Below, in pieces: positions 54,124 to 64,000 of a DNA stretch of 64,000 bases. Position 1 is the stretch's first letter. Each line of letters starts with the position of its first letter. The notes under the pieces were generated by a model. It was not told where the DNA came from and did not search any database. It worked only from the letters and a program-made list of their open reading frames with translations. The stretch lies in the NCBI RefSeq assembly GCF_900108855.1, contig NZ_FNXY01000003.1:310001-374000 (forward strand), in the 5' to 3' direction. The position numbers and the translations under genes were made by a program. Source of the DNA: Dyadobacter koreensis (GTDB taxonomy: Bacteria; Bacteroidota; Bacteroidia; Cytophagales; Spirosomataceae).

Positions 54124-55503
54124 TCAATAAAACACCTCCACCTTTTTTTCCTTTAACACCCCTAACTGCCGCTTGTATCTGGTATTTATATCTTCACTTA
54201 CAAACGGATTTCCTTGCAGGTAAACTTTATCAAGTTCTTTGATATCCAATAATTTCTCGGGAAACGCAGCGAAATTATTGGATGAAATATCTAATTCTTT
54301 CAAGCCTTTCAGCGAGGCCACTTCCGCAGGAAAATTTGTAAACCAGTTAAAACCGAGATCCAAAATATTCACCTTGTTCATCCGGGACACACTTTCCGGC
54401 AAAGCGCTTAAACGATTATGATGCGCATATAAAGTATGTACATTTTTCAAACGGTTCATCTTTGGCGGCAGCGTTTTCAGCTGATTGTAGGAAATCGCCA
54501 GATGCGTTAATTTTTTCAGCTTGGTCAGGGAGTTTGGCAACTTTTCAAATTGATTATAATACAAATCCAGAACTTCCAGATTTTTCATCTTTCTGATTCC
54601 TTTTGGCAAAACAGCGAGCCCTGATTTGTAAAAATTGAGGTCTTTAATCTGTTTCAATTTTCTGAAGCTCCGGTTCGATAACGCCGATAAAGAATTTCCA
54701 CCCAACCACAAACTCGACAGCTCTTTACAATTTCTGACCGCTATTGGAATGTCCGTAAGCTTGTTATCTCTGAGATTTAACGTATTGAGCGAATTATTTT
54801 GAGATAAAATCAAACCGTCGTTCGTGATCTCATTGTTTTGCAAATGCAGCTGTTTCAACTTTGGGAAGCGACTAAAATCAATATTTACGTCAACGAGCCT
54901 GTTTGAATTTAAATACAATTCTTCTGTATTGGGAAAGCGATAAATAACTTCCGGCACATTCGTCAATTCCAGATCGTTGAAAAAGATCCTTTTTACTTTC
55001 AAAGAGTCGGCAAATGCCTGCGCGTACGGAACGTCAACCACAGAGCTGTCTGTATGCCGGACTTTTCGATAAGCCAGCTTTTTTCCGAAAAAGTTGAAAG
55101 TTGCGAGCTGAAAGGGCTTTTCAGGCGCAACGCTAAGCTGCCAACTATTTGTAACGGCAACAAATTTTTCCTTGATTATTTTATTCAACGAGTCCTTATC
55201 ATAACCTTTAATTTGTTCTGCATCAAAGATCAAATAATCAATTCCTCCTCCTGCATTCACAAAAACCTGAGCAAATACACCAATTCCAGGATCCGCCTGC
55301 TCCGAAATGACAGTGCCAAGAGATTCTTTTAGAAAAAATTGCAGCCTCTGAACAGAAATTGCGTCACCCTCGGTGGAATAGGAAACGGGCTGCATATCCG
55401 GATGAAATTTCTTATTTTCAGCCTCGTCTCTCGTCATAATCCTGGCCTGGCCGACTGCTCCGCCGGCCAGTAAGGTGAAGAAAAATGCTAGTATTATTTT
55501 CAT
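54124..55503 (-). CDS. Secreted leucine-rich-repeat protein
   Basis: A 459-residue exported protein with a signal peptide (~1-18). Residues ~50-150 are a non-LRR region with QVFVNAGGGIDYLIFD, recalling TonB C-terminal-like folds (inference). From ~180 to ~445 run about eleven LRRs of 22-24 residues (LYLNSNRLVDV, LNLRDNKLTDIP, LDLYYNQFEKLP, LAISYNQLKTLP). LRRs serve protein binding; the partner is unknown. It is a single gene with its own candidate promoter. Confidence 0.85.
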   Translation of the reverse strand: MKIILAFFFTLLAGGAVGQARIMTRDEAENKKFHPDMQPVSYSTEGDAISVQRLQFFLKESLGTVISEQADPGIGVFAQVFVNAGGGIDYLIFDAEQIKGYDKDSLNKIIKEKFVAVTNSWQLSVAPEKPFQLATFNFFGKKLAYRKVRHTDSSVVDVPYAQAFADSLKVKRIFFNDLELTNVPEVIYRFPNTEELYLNSNRLVDVNIDFSRFPKLKQLHLQNNEITNDGLILSQNNSLNTLNLRDNKLTDIPIAVRNCKELSSLWLGGNSLSALSNRSFRKLKQIKDLNFYKSGLAVLPKGIRKMKNLEVLDLYYNQFEKLPNSLTKLKKLTHLAISYNQLKTLPPKMNRLKNVHTLYAHHNRLSALPESVSRMNKVNILDLGFNWFTNFPAEVASLKGLKELDISSNNFAAFPEKLLDIKELDKVYLQGNPFVSEDINTRYKRQLGVLKEKKVEVFY

Positions 55504-55528
55504 GACGGTTATAATTTAAATGAGATTT

Positions 55529-55536
55529 CAAATATA
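55529..55536 (-). promoter_or_regulatory. Candidate -7 box (TATATTTG) for the LRR gene
   Basis: An exact TAnnTTTG match on the minus strand, 25 bases upstream of the start codon. No clear -33 TTG is visible. Confidence 0.4.
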
Positions 55537-55757
55537 ACTAAAAACTTAGTCATAAAAATTATTTTATATAATTTTCCTTTATATAAAATAGAGGCTCCCC
55601 GCTTTCATCATTTCCTTTCGTGCAAAAAATCAACCTCAGAATAAATTTGAAACCTCAGAAAACTATTTTTTTGCGTTAGTTAATCAGAAACAGTTGTGTG
55701 TACTGCCATGTCAAAATCACATCCACTGATCCGGATTGCCCACTTTACCCAACACAA

Positions 55758-57365
55758 ATGAATTTGATACATTACCTGACCGGGAATGCAGCGCTCAGTC
55801 TGCTATGCATTATTACACTTTTTAAAGCCTCTGGGGCCGAACAGACTCCATTCAAGAAAAGTGACGGTTTTTTCCTTGGGCCTGCTTCTATCTTCTTAGT
55901 CCTGATTAAAATGGCGACTTTCGATTCGGGTATGCTTAACATTGATGAAAGCATCATGCTGAGTGGCGGAAGAACACTAGCCCTTGATCCACGTGCCTGG
56001 ATTTCTGTGGACCCGACAACCTCTGGCCCATTAAACTTTTTACCGTCTATTATTTTAATAAAACTTGCAGATTGGTCTTCGTATGGAGAATTGAGAATAA
56101 TTTATACGTTGGTTTTTCAAATTCCTACTGTCTTCATCCTGTTTCTAACTTTTAAAAGAGTTTCGAATTCAGCGTTTGCCCGCATTGTAATTATCCCGTT
56201 AATCCTGACCATCGGATTCTTCTACTTTCCGGACCTTATTCACGCATCCAGCGAAAACTTTCCGATGCTTTTTCTGTCCATCATGTTAAGCGCGCTGATT
56301 CTTATTTCATTCGGATATGAAGTCAAAAGGTATCACCTCATCATTGCCGGCATTGCCTGTGCATCCGCCTTTTACGTAAAATTGCAGGTAACTCCCATCT
56401 TTATATATCTCGCTGCTGCATGCTTCATCCTGCTGTTTTTTGTCAAAAAAAATCGAAGAGACGGTATGTTATTTTTGGCCAGCTTTATTTTTACCCATTT
56501 GCTGGCATTATTAATAATCTGGCTCTACGGTGGTTTTTACGATTTCGTTCAATCTTATATTATTGGTAATCTCAGATATACCACTGTGAATATGATCACA
56601 GCCGAATTAGTCACAACCTTTCTAAAATCCAGCATACGGTCTTTACTTCCCTTATTACTTCTGGGATTCCTGATCCCGGGGATCTTTCTGATCGTTATCA
56701 GGAAAAGTCTGACATCTATTGATTTGCTATATCATGCAGGTTTTATCCTTACCATCATCGTGACGATTTATTGTATCATCAAACCCGGAAGATACTTCCT
56801 GCACTATACTCTGCTTCTGGTCGTTCCGCTATATAGCTATATGGTCTGGCTTTTGATAAAATATGAATGGAAACCAAGTAAGCTGCTTGTTCCGCTGGCG
56901 AGCCTGGCGATTGCATTTGTATTTTTCATCAATGCTAAAAGTGCGACCCGAATGGTTGAAAATGAGAAACAATATTTATCCGATATCATCAATCAAAAGT
57001 TAGTCGAAAAGCTCTATGCAGGCCGAGTTCCGGGCGACAGGATGGCCGTTTGGGGTTGGGGATCTTACTATAATCATGCAGCAAGACTGGTCATGGGCAC
57101 CAGAGATGTTCATTTTGATTTTCAGACAAGTTACAAATCCGATCTTGGAAAATATTACCGCGACCGATACCTTTCTGATCTTGAAAAAAACCATCCCAGG
57201 TGGTTTTTAGATCTCTCACTTCCGGGTGGACTGCTCACAAACGAAGATTGCAAACTCATCCATTTTCCTGAGATTAATAATTTTGTGAAAGAAAATTATC
57301 ATGAAGTTTACAAGACTAACACGGAAGTCCTGTATCAAAAAAATTCGGATGAACGCAGCAAATAA
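55758..57365 (+). CDS. GT-C type membrane glycosyltransferase (GT39-like)
   Basis: A 535-residue membrane protein with ~11 helices from ATG 55758; an upstream ATG at 55698 adds an unlikely polar leader. The first periplasmic loop has the acidic DESIMLSGGRTLA and GPLNFLPS pattern seen in GT-C glycosyltransferases that use polyprenyl-phosphate sugars. A soluble ~110-residue C-terminus follows. The acceptor and sugar are unknown. It is adjacent, convergently, to a polyprenyl diphosphate synthase gene. Confidence 0.75.
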   Translation: MNLIHYLTGNAALSLLCIITLFKASGAEQTPFKKSDGFFLGPASIFLVLIKMATFDSGMLNIDESIMLSGGRTLALDPRAWISVDPTTSGPLNFLPSIILIKLADWSSYGELRIIYTLVFQIPTVFILFLTFKRVSNSAFARIVIIPLILTIGFFYFPDLIHASSENFPMLFLSIMLSALILISFGYEVKRYHLIIAGIACASAFYVKLQVTPIFIYLAAACFILLFFVKKNRRDGMLFLASFIFTHLLALLIIWLYGGFYDFVQSYIIGNLRYTTVNMITAELVTTFLKSSIRSLLPLLLLGFLIPGIFLIVIRKSLTSIDLLYHAGFILTIIVTIYCIIKPGRYFLHYTLLLVVPLYSYMVWLLIKYEWKPSKLLVPLASLAIAFVFFINAKSATRMVENEKQYLSDIINQKLVEKLYAGRVPGDRMAVWGWGSYYNHAARLVMGTRDVHFDFQTSYKSDLGKYYRDRYLSDLEKNHPRWFLDLSLPGGLLTNEDCKLIHFPEINNFVKENYHEVYKTNTEVLYQKNSDERSK

Positions 57366-57371
57366 ATTAGG

Positions 57372-58346
57372 CTATTTACTGCGTTCGATGGTGTATTGAA
57401 CCAAATGTTCCAATGCGGTACGGTGCGATGATTCCTCAAAATCATGAAGCAGTGCACGCGCTTCCTCTACGTAGCGCTCCATTACCTGCTGGGCATATTT
57501 CAACCCGCCGGAATCTTTGACGAAAGAAATTACCTCGAGAACCTTTTTAGGCTTATGGCTTTCATTGCGGATTATGTTTATCATTTTACGTTTTTCCAGC
57601 CATGAAGCTTTGTTCAGCGCGTAAATTAAAGGAAGGGTCATTTTCTTTTCCTTAATATCAATTCCCAGCGGTTTACCAATTTCATCCTCTCCATAATCAA
57701 AAAGGTCATCTTTTATCTGAAAAGCGATCCCAACTTTTTCTCCAAAAGCGTGCATCTTTTTAATTGTCTCCGAGTCAGATCCAACCGAACAGGCTCCCAC
57801 TGAGCAACATGAGGCAATCAGGGAAGCTGTTTTTTGCCGGATAATTTCATAGTAAACTTCCTCGTTGATATCGAGTCTGCGCGCTTTCTCAATCTGAAGT
57901 AATTCTCCTTCGCTAATCTCCCGCATAGCAGTTGAAACGATTTTCAATAATTCAAATTCGTTATGCTCGACCGAAAGTAAAAGTCCGCGTGATAACAAAT
58001 AATCACCAACAAGGACCGCAATTTTATTTTTCCATAATGCGTTAACAGAGAAAAATCCGCGCCGGTAGTTGGAATCATCAACGACATCGTCGTGAACAAG
58101 CGTGGCCGTATGTAAAAGTTCGATGAAAGAAGCACCACGGTAGGTGGATTCTGTAATAGGTCCGCAAACTCCGGCTGACAAAAAAACGAACATTGGCCTT
58201 AGCTGTTTCCCTTTACGGCGTACGATGTAATTCATGATCTGGTCGAGCAGCATTACATCACTTTTCATAAACTGGCGAAACTTGTGCTCGAAGGCCTTCA
58301 TTTCATCCGCAATAGGAGCTTGAATATCCTTTATTGAAAGGGTCAT
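57372..58346 (-). CDS. Polyprenyl diphosphate synthase
   Basis: A 324-residue all-helical trans-prenyltransferase that builds a long isoprenoid diphosphate (menaquinone side chain or lipid carrier). The first aspartate-rich motif is DDVVDD (86-91) and the second is KDDLFDYGED; GKQLRP is the IPP-binding segment. Small residues before the first motif favour a long product (~C35-C40); exact length is inference. Confidence 0.93.
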   Translation of the reverse strand: MTLSIKDIQAPIADEMKAFEHKFRQFMKSDVMLLDQIMNYIVRRKGKQLRPMFVFLSAGVCGPITESTYRGASFIELLHTATLVHDDVVDDSNYRRGFFSVNALWKNKIAVLVGDYLLSRGLLLSVEHNEFELLKIVSTAMREISEGELLQIEKARRLDINEEVYYEIIRQKTASLIASCCSVGACSVGSDSETIKKMHAFGEKVGIAFQIKDDLFDYGEDEIGKPLGIDIKEKKMTLPLIYALNKASWLEKRKMINIIRNESHKPKKVLEVISFVKDSGGLKYAQQVMERYVEEARALLHDFEESSHRTALEHLVQYTIERSK

Positions 58347-58667
58347 ATAAATTATAGGAAGTCTTACTTTACCTCCAAGTATTGAAAGGCGATACGCGAC
58401 AGTTTAGTTCAAAAAAAATGGATTTATCAACTTCTGCACTTTAATCTTCAAATTTGGAATAAAATCTTCTCTTTATACCTATTTTAGAATGAAAATGTTT
58501 AAAATTGAAATCACGAAATTCTAAAATCTATGAATTGAGTAGAATAACGAGGAAAAACCGTTATGTATACGGCCGGTTGAAATGAAAGTCTATCGGTATA
58601 AAAAACTAAACGCATCATATTAATCAATAGCTGAAAGCCGAACGCCGACAGCCGAAAGCAAATATTT
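58347..58667. other. 321-base gap with heptad repeat
   Basis: This divergent gap holds the heptad repeat at 58630-58653 near its right end. Otherwise it is AT-rich with no gene or strong hairpin that I can see. Confidence 0.5.
58630..58653 (+). repeat. GC-rich heptad repeat, copy 3 (before patatin gene)
   Basis: Reads GCTGAAA, GCCGAAC, GCCGACA, GCC and continues with GAAAGC. It ends 8-14 bases before the patatin ATG and matches copy 1 at 22 of 24 positions. Confidence 0.7.
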
Positions 58668-59576
58668 ATGAAAGCACTCGTGCTTGGAGGCGGATCCATG
58701 AAAGGCGCTTTTCAGGTTGGAGCAATCCAATCAGTTCTGGAAAATGGATTTGAACCTGATATGGTTTATGGAATTTCAGTTGGAGCACTTAATGCTACAT
58801 TTTTAGCGAATGAAACCGGGCGTCAGTTGGACGAGGAAGGTAAAATTACCTGGGCGGTTGCAGGAAGGAAGCTGCTGGAATTCTGGGTCAAGAATATAAC
58901 CCAGCCCCAGGATATTTCTACGCTCCGATCGCGCGTTATGTTAGGGATGAACACATTAATGAGCAGATTTGACGGCTTAGTCGATCCTGCACCACTCCAC
59001 CTGCTGATACGCAAAAATGTCAAAGACAAGCATTTGAAACATACGCCGGTTAAAATCAAAGTCGGTGCAGTAAATGTTCAGAGCGGAGAAATAAAATATG
59101 TAACACCGCAGGAACCGCATTTTCTTGATTTTGTTCGGGCAAGCTCGTCAATTCCGATGTTGATGCCCGCGATTGAGATCGGACATTCAATGTATCTGGA
59201 CGGCGGGCTTCGGGAAGTAGCTCCCATTCGCCAGGCAATTGCTGACGGGGCTACGGAGATTGTGGTTATTGCGTGCCATTCGCCGCATTTGTACCAGCCT
59301 GAGGGAATGAACCCCAGAAACCTGATAACGCTCGTGGAACGGGTTCGGGATATTACTGTTAATGAATATGCCAACAGCAATATTATCTGGGCCGAGTCTT
59401 ATGTGGATCGCTCTGTTTTACGGGGTGTCCCGATGAAACTTACCGTCATCCGCCCCGCTTCACCGCTGGTTCTGGATATGCAGCACTTTAATTCAGAAGA
59501 TATTTCCAGATTGATAATAGAAGGTTACCGGGTCGCGGTCGAGACGCTGAATAAAGTGGCAGAAGTAAAAGAATGA
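58668..59576 (+). CDS. Patatin-like phospholipase
   Basis: A 302-residue lipid acyl hydrolase with a Ser-Asp dyad. The oxyanion loop is LGGGSMKGAF (7-15), the nucleophile is Ser37 in GISVG, and the Asp is Asp178 in LDGGL. There is no signal peptide, so it is probably cytosolic. Followed after 29 bases by a lipoprotein phosphodiesterase that also acts on phospholipid products, so a lipid-turnover pair is plausible. Confidence 0.92.
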   Translation: MKALVLGGGSMKGAFQVGAIQSVLENGFEPDMVYGISVGALNATFLANETGRQLDEEGKITWAVAGRKLLEFWVKNITQPQDISTLRSRVMLGMNTLMSRFDGLVDPAPLHLLIRKNVKDKHLKHTPVKIKVGAVNVQSGEIKYVTPQEPHFLDFVRASSSIPMLMPAIEIGHSMYLDGGLREVAPIRQAIADGATEIVVIACHSPHLYQPEGMNPRNLITLVERVRDITVNEYANSNIIWAESYVDRSVLRGVPMKLTVIRPASPLVLDMQHFNSEDISRLIIEGYRVAVETLNKVAEVKE

Positions 59577-59605
59577 TCAAAAACCTGATTAAAAAAAATT
59601 AGCTA

Positions 59606-60505
59606 ATGTTAGCACAACGTTCAAAAAACCCTTACCCTCTCTTATTGCTGTTATTTTTAACATCCTGTGTTCCATCCCGCCAATTCACGTCTGTTACCTA
59701 TAACTGCAATTTCAGCAAGACAGGAAGTTTGAAAGCACATCTTAAACCGTCCAACCGGTTCGTGCCCATGATTATGGCGCACCAGGGCGGGATCGAGGAC
59801 GGATATCCCGGAAACTGTATTGCAACTTTTGAAAATACTTACCAGAATGTACCTTGTGTCTTGCTGGAATTTGACATCAGAATGACAGCCGACAGCCAAC
59901 TCGTTATTTCACATGACAATGAACTGGGAATTCGCACAAACGGTACAGGATTACTAAATCAGCAACAGTGGAAAGATGTAAAAAACCTGCGTCTGAAAGA
60001 TGACAAAGGATTGCTTACAAAAAATAAAATTCCTTCATTTAAGGAAGTGCTGGATTGGAGTAAAGACAAGAGCCTGATTTTAGTCGTTGATAAAAAGCCG
60101 GAAACGGATATTGTAAAAACGATTAAAATGTTGAAAGACAATAATGCTATTCACAAATCCATTGTAATCTGTTACTCGCTGGACGAAGCTAAAAAAGTAT
60201 ATGAACTGGAACCCAGCCTGATGCTTGCAGTTGGTTTTAACAGCTGGGATCATATTACGAATGTAGAAAAATCAGGACTTCCGCTCGAAAATATTGTTGC
60301 ACTGACGCCAAAAGAATTGCAGCCCGAGTCCTTTTATCTGAAGGTACATTCCATGAAAATTCTAACATCTTTGGGCACTAACGGAAATATCGACACGCTA
60401 AACACTGAAATTTCAGCTCCGATGTATAACAAGATCTGGGAAAGCGGTGCAGATATTATTTGTACCGATCAGCCGATATTTGTGCATTCTCTATTTCAGA
60501 AATAA
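59606..60505 (+). CDS. Lipoprotein glycerophosphodiester phosphodiesterase
   Basis: A 299-residue TIM-barrel enzyme hydrolysing glycerophosphodiesters to glycerol 3-phosphate and an alcohol. The lipobox is LLTSC with Cys21. Catalytic residues fit the family: His59 in MAHQGG, Glu88/Asp90 in LEFDIR and His103 in ISHDNELG. It lies downstream of the patatin gene on the same strand and ends at a strong terminator. Confidence 0.92.
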   Translation: MLAQRSKNPYPLLLLLFLTSCVPSRQFTSVTYNCNFSKTGSLKAHLKPSNRFVPMIMAHQGGIEDGYPGNCIATFENTYQNVPCVLLEFDIRMTADSQLVISHDNELGIRTNGTGLLNQQQWKDVKNLRLKDDKGLLTKNKIPSFKEVLDWSKDKSLILVVDKKPETDIVKTIKMLKDNNAIHKSIVICYSLDEAKKVYELEPSLMLAVGFNSWDHITNVEKSGLPLENIVALTPKELQPESFYLKVHSMKILTSLGTNGNIDTLNTEISAPMYNKIWESGADIICTDQPIFVHSLFQK

Positions 60506-60518
60506 TATTATCTGATAT

Positions 60519-60561
60519 AAAAAAATCGCCGTGTCAAGAAATCCGACACGGCGATTTTTTT
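60519..60561. terminator. Bidirectional hairpin terminator
   Basis: A perfect 17-bp stem (60519-60535 with 60545-60561) with A-run and T-run flanks lies between convergent genes. Confidence 0.9.
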
Positions 60562-60586
60562 ATATTTCTGAAATTCAGATCTGGTA

Positions 60587-63500
60587 TTAGTTAAAGATAT
60601 AACGGATACCGATTTGCGCTTGCCAAACGTCATTGATCGTTTGAGACTTCACAAAAGAATCTCTAACCAAAATAGGAACGCCGTCAATATTTTGTGTTCC
60701 CATTCTGTATGATGGAAGCCCGGCAGCTGATACACTGGCAAAGTTTAACGGACTTACTAAAGTACCATTTGATGCCGTAGCTGCGTTAGCAACACCCCAC
60801 TTGTTATTTATCATGTTTCCAATATTGAACACGTCAGCTCTTAAACGAATGATGTTCTTCTTGCCTTTTGATCCAACTTTTACGTAAAAATCTTGCTCAA
60901 CAGTTAAGTCGAAACGCGTCAGCCATGGATAAGCACCACCGTTACGTTCTGTATACTGGCCTTTTCTTTTCGAAAGATAAGGGTTGTTGTCAATATAGTT
61001 CTGGAAAGCAGCTGTTTGTTCCTCAGGAGAGAAAGTGTAAGTTTTTCCATTTACAGTAGTTGTCAGCGTTGCGAAAGTCAACTCAGATGCACTATTCGGG
61101 ACGCGTAAAAGGTCATTATTTTGTCCGTCACCGTTGAAATCAGAAGAACTGATGTAGGACAATTTAGAACCGCTAGCTGAAACGCCACCCAGAGTGATCA
61201 TCGTCGCACCGCCAAATGTTCCACCATATTCTTTACGATAAGAAACATAACCTACAAAACGGTGACGCAAATCATTCCCTGAATATGACATACCCAAGTG
61301 ATTCAAGCCATTGATACCAGGAACATTACCTTCAACTGTACTTGATACAGAAGCTATATCTCTCGCCTTTCCATAGGTATAACCCAACATTCCACCAAGA
61401 CCATTCGTTGCAGGTTTTTCCAGTTTTCCAGTCAATGAATAAGAATATCCCTTATCCGTGTTGGTCAAAACATATACGTTGGAAACCTTTGTATTAATTA
61501 ATCTAGCTGAATTTATTGCAGCAGTTCCGGTTACACCCGAAGCAGGAAAACGATCACGTGTATCAGGACCCGTAAAATCTCCTGTCGCATCTTTAAGGTT
61601 TACATCAATATAGCGAAGCGCATTATAATTTTTGTTCAGGATACCTTCAACAGTCGCTACAATACCCCAGCCAATCTGACGGTCAATTCCGATATTGCTT
61701 TTCCAAACCTGAGGAAATTTCAAATCTTCATCAGACGCATTCACCTGATAGCCGGAAAGTGACGCGGTCGTGGCAGGAATAAATCGGGTTGGATCCGTTG
61801 TGAATGGGAAAGCTGTTGTATTATTTCCAACGATCGTCGCGGAATTCACACCATTGTTACCCAACTGATTTGAAATCAAAACATAAGGAATTCTTGACAA
61901 GAAAAGCCCTGTACCTCCACGAATCTGAGTCATTCTGTCGCCCGTTACGTCCCAGTTGAAACCGATTCTTGGTGAGAAATAAACACGACCTTTTGGGACA
62001 TTACCAGTATTAACTTTATAATCTGCACCGTTGTTATCTTTAAAAGTTAAAGCTGCAACATCTGCATTATAATATTGTTTCGACGTGTTAGGAATCGTAA
62101 TATAGTCAGCACGAACACCGGCTGTAATTTTAAGGTTTTTCGTAGCCTGGTATTCGTCCTGAACATAAAGACTTGCTGTTTGTGTTTTAAAAACCTGCCA
62201 GGGAGCAGCACCACCAGGAAGTAATGAATAACGATAATTAAAACGAACTGCTTCAACTGGTGAAGTTGTAGCAGTTGGATTATCGATAAATGCCTGTGCT
62301 GCTGTTTTAAAATCTTCGATAGATTTATAAACATAAACTCCGTTTGAAGTTGGAAAGAACAAGTTATTCGATTTGAAGTGTTCGTATGAAGCACCCAAAG
62401 TCAAAGTATGTCTTCCGGCATAATATGTAAGGTTATCCGTAATATTTAATGTTGCGTAATCCAGACGGTTGTTCGGTGTAAAAGGATCCGAGCCAATCGA
62501 AGTGTACGTGGATCCATCTTTCTGAATTTCAATTGTCGGGAAGATAGCCGCCTTGTATTTTCTGTCTTCGATCTGTTTGTTATAAGTTCCAATCAAAACG
62601 TTAGAAAACTTGCCACCAAAATTTGAGTTTAATTCAACAACAGCAGAACGGGTATTGTCTTGGATAATATAACCTGTATTCTGAGGAGAAATTGCCAGAA
62701 GCGAGTTTGTACGGTTACCAAAACCGGCAGTATTACTACTATTGCTCTGGCTGATCAAAACATCAGATTGAGAATCGTGGTGTGAATAACGTACCGTCAG
62801 TTTATGGCTGTCGTTGATGTTCCAGTCGATACGGCCCAAAAATTTGTTACTCTTGTTTTCGTTGTTGAAACCGTCCAAAGCTCCGATGTCGTAACCAAAT
62901 TTATCCTTCATGAAAGAACCAAGATCTTCAAGATCTGCGGCTGTGGTACGTGAAACGTTATTGCCTTGCTGTCCACGGTTCAATTGATAATCGAGTGCGG
63001 GACTTGAACGTTTAACAAATTCTCCGTTAACAAAGAAGAAAAGTTTGTTTTTTACCAATGGGCCTCCAAGACGGAAACCTGTTGTTTTTTCATTGAATTC
63101 GTTGATAGTAAGTTTGTTCCCATCCGCTTTATCACCTGCAAGACTTTTGTTCTTGAAAAAGTGAAATACCGAACCAGACAACTCATTCGTACCTGAACGC
63201 GTAACGGCATTAATACCAGCACCTGCAAAGCCAGATTGACGCACATCATAAGGAGCAATGTTGATCTGAACCTCCTCAATTGCATCCAGAGAAATTGCTG
63301 AAGAACCGGTACGACCACCAGCCGCTGCTTCACTTCCCAAACCAAATCCGTTATTGAAAACAGATCCGTCAATTGTAAAGTTGTTATAACGACTATCCTG
63401 CCCACCAAAAGATCTGCCATTGCTGTAAGCGTTATACTTTGTAATATCGTTCAAAGTACGGCCAAGAGTGGGTAAGCTTGTGATCAATCCCTTATTAAAA

Positions 63501-63937
63501 GTTGTAGCGGCTCCGGTTCTGTCTGAGCTAAAAATGTCACTTCCTGAACCTGTTACAACCACTTCTTCCAGCTGTGTTCCGCCATCTTTCAATACGAAAT
63601 CAACGTTTGCAACAGTTCCAAGGTTTGCGTAGATATTTTCCTTTGTTTGGTCACTGAACCCGATAAAGGTTACAGTTACGTTGTACGGACCACCAACGCG
63701 AACAGCGGGAATGGTATAAAGTCCCTTTTCGTTCGTGATCGAGCCGTAACGCGATCCCGAGGGAACGTGTATCGCAACCACGGTAGCACCTGGAAGAGTT
63801 TCGCCTTTGCTGTCCGTTATTTGTCCGCTAATAGCCGACGATGTTACCTGAGCTTGTACCTGTCCGCTCACAAGGGACAATAAAATTGCGAACAGCGTGC
63901 AACACGCCGTCCTGAAAAGTAGACTTTTCAAATTCAT
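60587..63937 (-). CDS. Large TonB-dependent receptor (Oar-like)
   Basis: A 1116-residue outer-membrane receptor. A signal peptide (ending VQAQ) leads to a CarboxypepD_reg domain (~33-115, [16 protein letters not shown]), then a TonB-box-like EEVVVTGS, a plug (to ~260, with [17 protein letters not shown]) and a barrel ending IGIRYIFN. The plug sequence is of the Oar type found in Myxococcota and Bacteroidota, which lacks a SusD partner; none is present here. The transported substrate (protein or peptide in some Oar systems) is unknown. Confidence 0.93.
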   Translation of the reverse strand: MNLKSLLFRTACCTLFAILLSLVSGQVQAQVTSSAISGQITDSKGETLPGATVVAIHVPSGSRYGSITNEKGLYTIPAVRVGGPYNVTVTFIGFSDQTKENIYANLGTVANVDFVLKDGGTQLEEVVVTGSGSDIFSSDRTGAATTFNKGLITSLPTLGRTLNDITKYNAYSNGRSFGGQDSRYNNFTIDGSVFNNGFGLGSEAAAGGRTGSSAISLDAIEEVQINIAPYDVRQSGFAGAGINAVTRSGTNELSGSVFHFFKNKSLAGDKADGNKLTINEFNEKTTGFRLGGPLVKNKLFFFVNGEFVKRSSPALDYQLNRGQQGNNVSRTTAADLEDLGSFMKDKFGYDIGALDGFNNENKSNKFLGRIDWNINDSHKLTVRYSHHDSQSDVLISQSNSSNTAGFGNRTNSLLAISPQNTGYIIQDNTRSAVVELNSNFGGKFSNVLIGTYNKQIEDRKYKAAIFPTIEIQKDGSTYTSIGSDPFTPNNRLDYATLNITDNLTYYAGRHTLTLGASYEHFKSNNLFFPTSNGVYVYKSIEDFKTAAQAFIDNPTATTSPVEAVRFNYRYSLLPGGAAPWQVFKTQTASLYVQDEYQATKNLKITAGVRADYITIPNTSKQYYNADVAALTFKDNNGADYKVNTGNVPKGRVYFSPRIGFNWDVTGDRMTQIRGGTGLFLSRIPYVLISNQLGNNGVNSATIVGNNTTAFPFTTDPTRFIPATTASLSGYQVNASDEDLKFPQVWKSNIGIDRQIGWGIVATVEGILNKNYNALRYIDVNLKDATGDFTGPDTRDRFPASGVTGTAAINSARLINTKVSNVYVLTNTDKGYSYSLTGKLEKPATNGLGGMLGYTYGKARDIASVSSTVEGNVPGINGLNHLGMSYSGNDLRHRFVGYVSYRKEYGGTFGGATMITLGGVSASGSKLSYISSSDFNGDGQNNDLLRVPNSASELTFATLTTTVNGKTYTFSPEEQTAAFQNYIDNNPYLSKRKGQYTERNGGAYPWLTRFDLTVEQDFYVKVGSKGKKNIIRLRADVFNIGNMINNKWGVANAATASNGTLVSPLNFASVSAAGLPSYRMGTQNIDGVPILVRDSFVKSQTINDVWQAQIGIRYIFN

Positions 63938-64000
63938 AAATTTTCGGGGATTTTGGTAATGGAGTTAGATGCATCATTCAGTTTCTGTGAATGAATATTT

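Noticed and set aside
63052-63420. 122-codon open frame on the minus strand within the Oar-like receptor
   Set aside because: It overlaps the receptor in another frame, and the receptor frame has clear plug-domain motifs.
1-64000. CRISPR array, insertion sequence, prophage or restriction-modification genes
   Set aside because: No regularly spaced repeats, transposase, integrase, Cas, phage structural or methyltransferase motifs were seen in any frame.

Overview
The window looks like a chromosomal segment from a Bacteroidota bacterium of the order Cytophagales. Dyadobacter or a close Spirosomaceae relative is my best guess; this is inferred from gene content, not from a marker gene. Supporting signs are SusC-type/Oar-type TonB-dependent receptors, TAnnTTTG promoter boxes, A-rich ribosome-binding regions, CcmD-family and DUF5916 proteins, a Nudix-type arabinose regulator and a GH9 cellulase. 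Genes are short operons or singletons on both strands, often separated by strong bidirectional hairpin terminators. I see no rRNA, tRNA, CRISPR array, insertion sequence, prophage or replication origin.

Left part (1-7.1 kb): the 3' part of a CPA2 cation/proton antiporter, an exported dienelactone-hydrolase-like enzyme, a secreted right-handed beta-helix protein, an old-yellow-enzyme oxidoreductase, a small lipoprotein with an internal tandem repeat, and a small membrane protein.

Signalling locus (7.1-14.6 kb): a receiver protein is divergent from a tight five-gene run. The run encodes an E1/ThiF-nitroreductase fusion (Rv1355c-type), a GNAT-like putative acyltransferase overlapping it by one base, a 7TM-DISM sensor histidine kinase, a receiver-histidine kinase hybrid and a lone receiver. 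I consider this the best candidate for an undescribed system: a small-molecule modification pair embedded in its own phosphorelay.

Arabinose region (15.3-20.4 kb): araR (Nudix-type regulator), araB, araA and araD lie in order on the minus strand, with a candidate operator upstream of araB.

20.6-34 kb: a cluster of exported phosphoesterases and hydrolases (a PLC-like/alkaline phosphatase fusion, an EEP-family protein, an SGNH hydrolase), lipid genes (acyl-ACP desaturase, PlsC-type acyltransferase), small housekeeping enzymes, an acyl-CoA dehydrogenase, a GH9 glucanase and a pirin.

34-48 kb: a decayed outer-membrane barrel gene next to a cupin gene, then housekeeping genes (RhlE-type helicase, rhodanese, dapF, rplS, bifunctional NAD(P)HX repair enzyme), feoA-feoB, and a cytochrome c maturation operon ccmB-C-D-E-F. 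Its CcmE carries the CxxxY variant in place of the usual heme-binding histidine.

48-64 kb: two TonB-dependent receptors, a DUF5916 protein, a secreted leucine-rich-repeat protein, a GT-C membrane glycosyltransferase, a polyprenyl diphosphate synthase, a patatin-like phospholipase and a lipoprotein glycerophosphodiesterase. A GC-rich heptad repeat, (GCCGANN)n, sits immediately before three unrelated start codons (dapF, ccmB, patatin).
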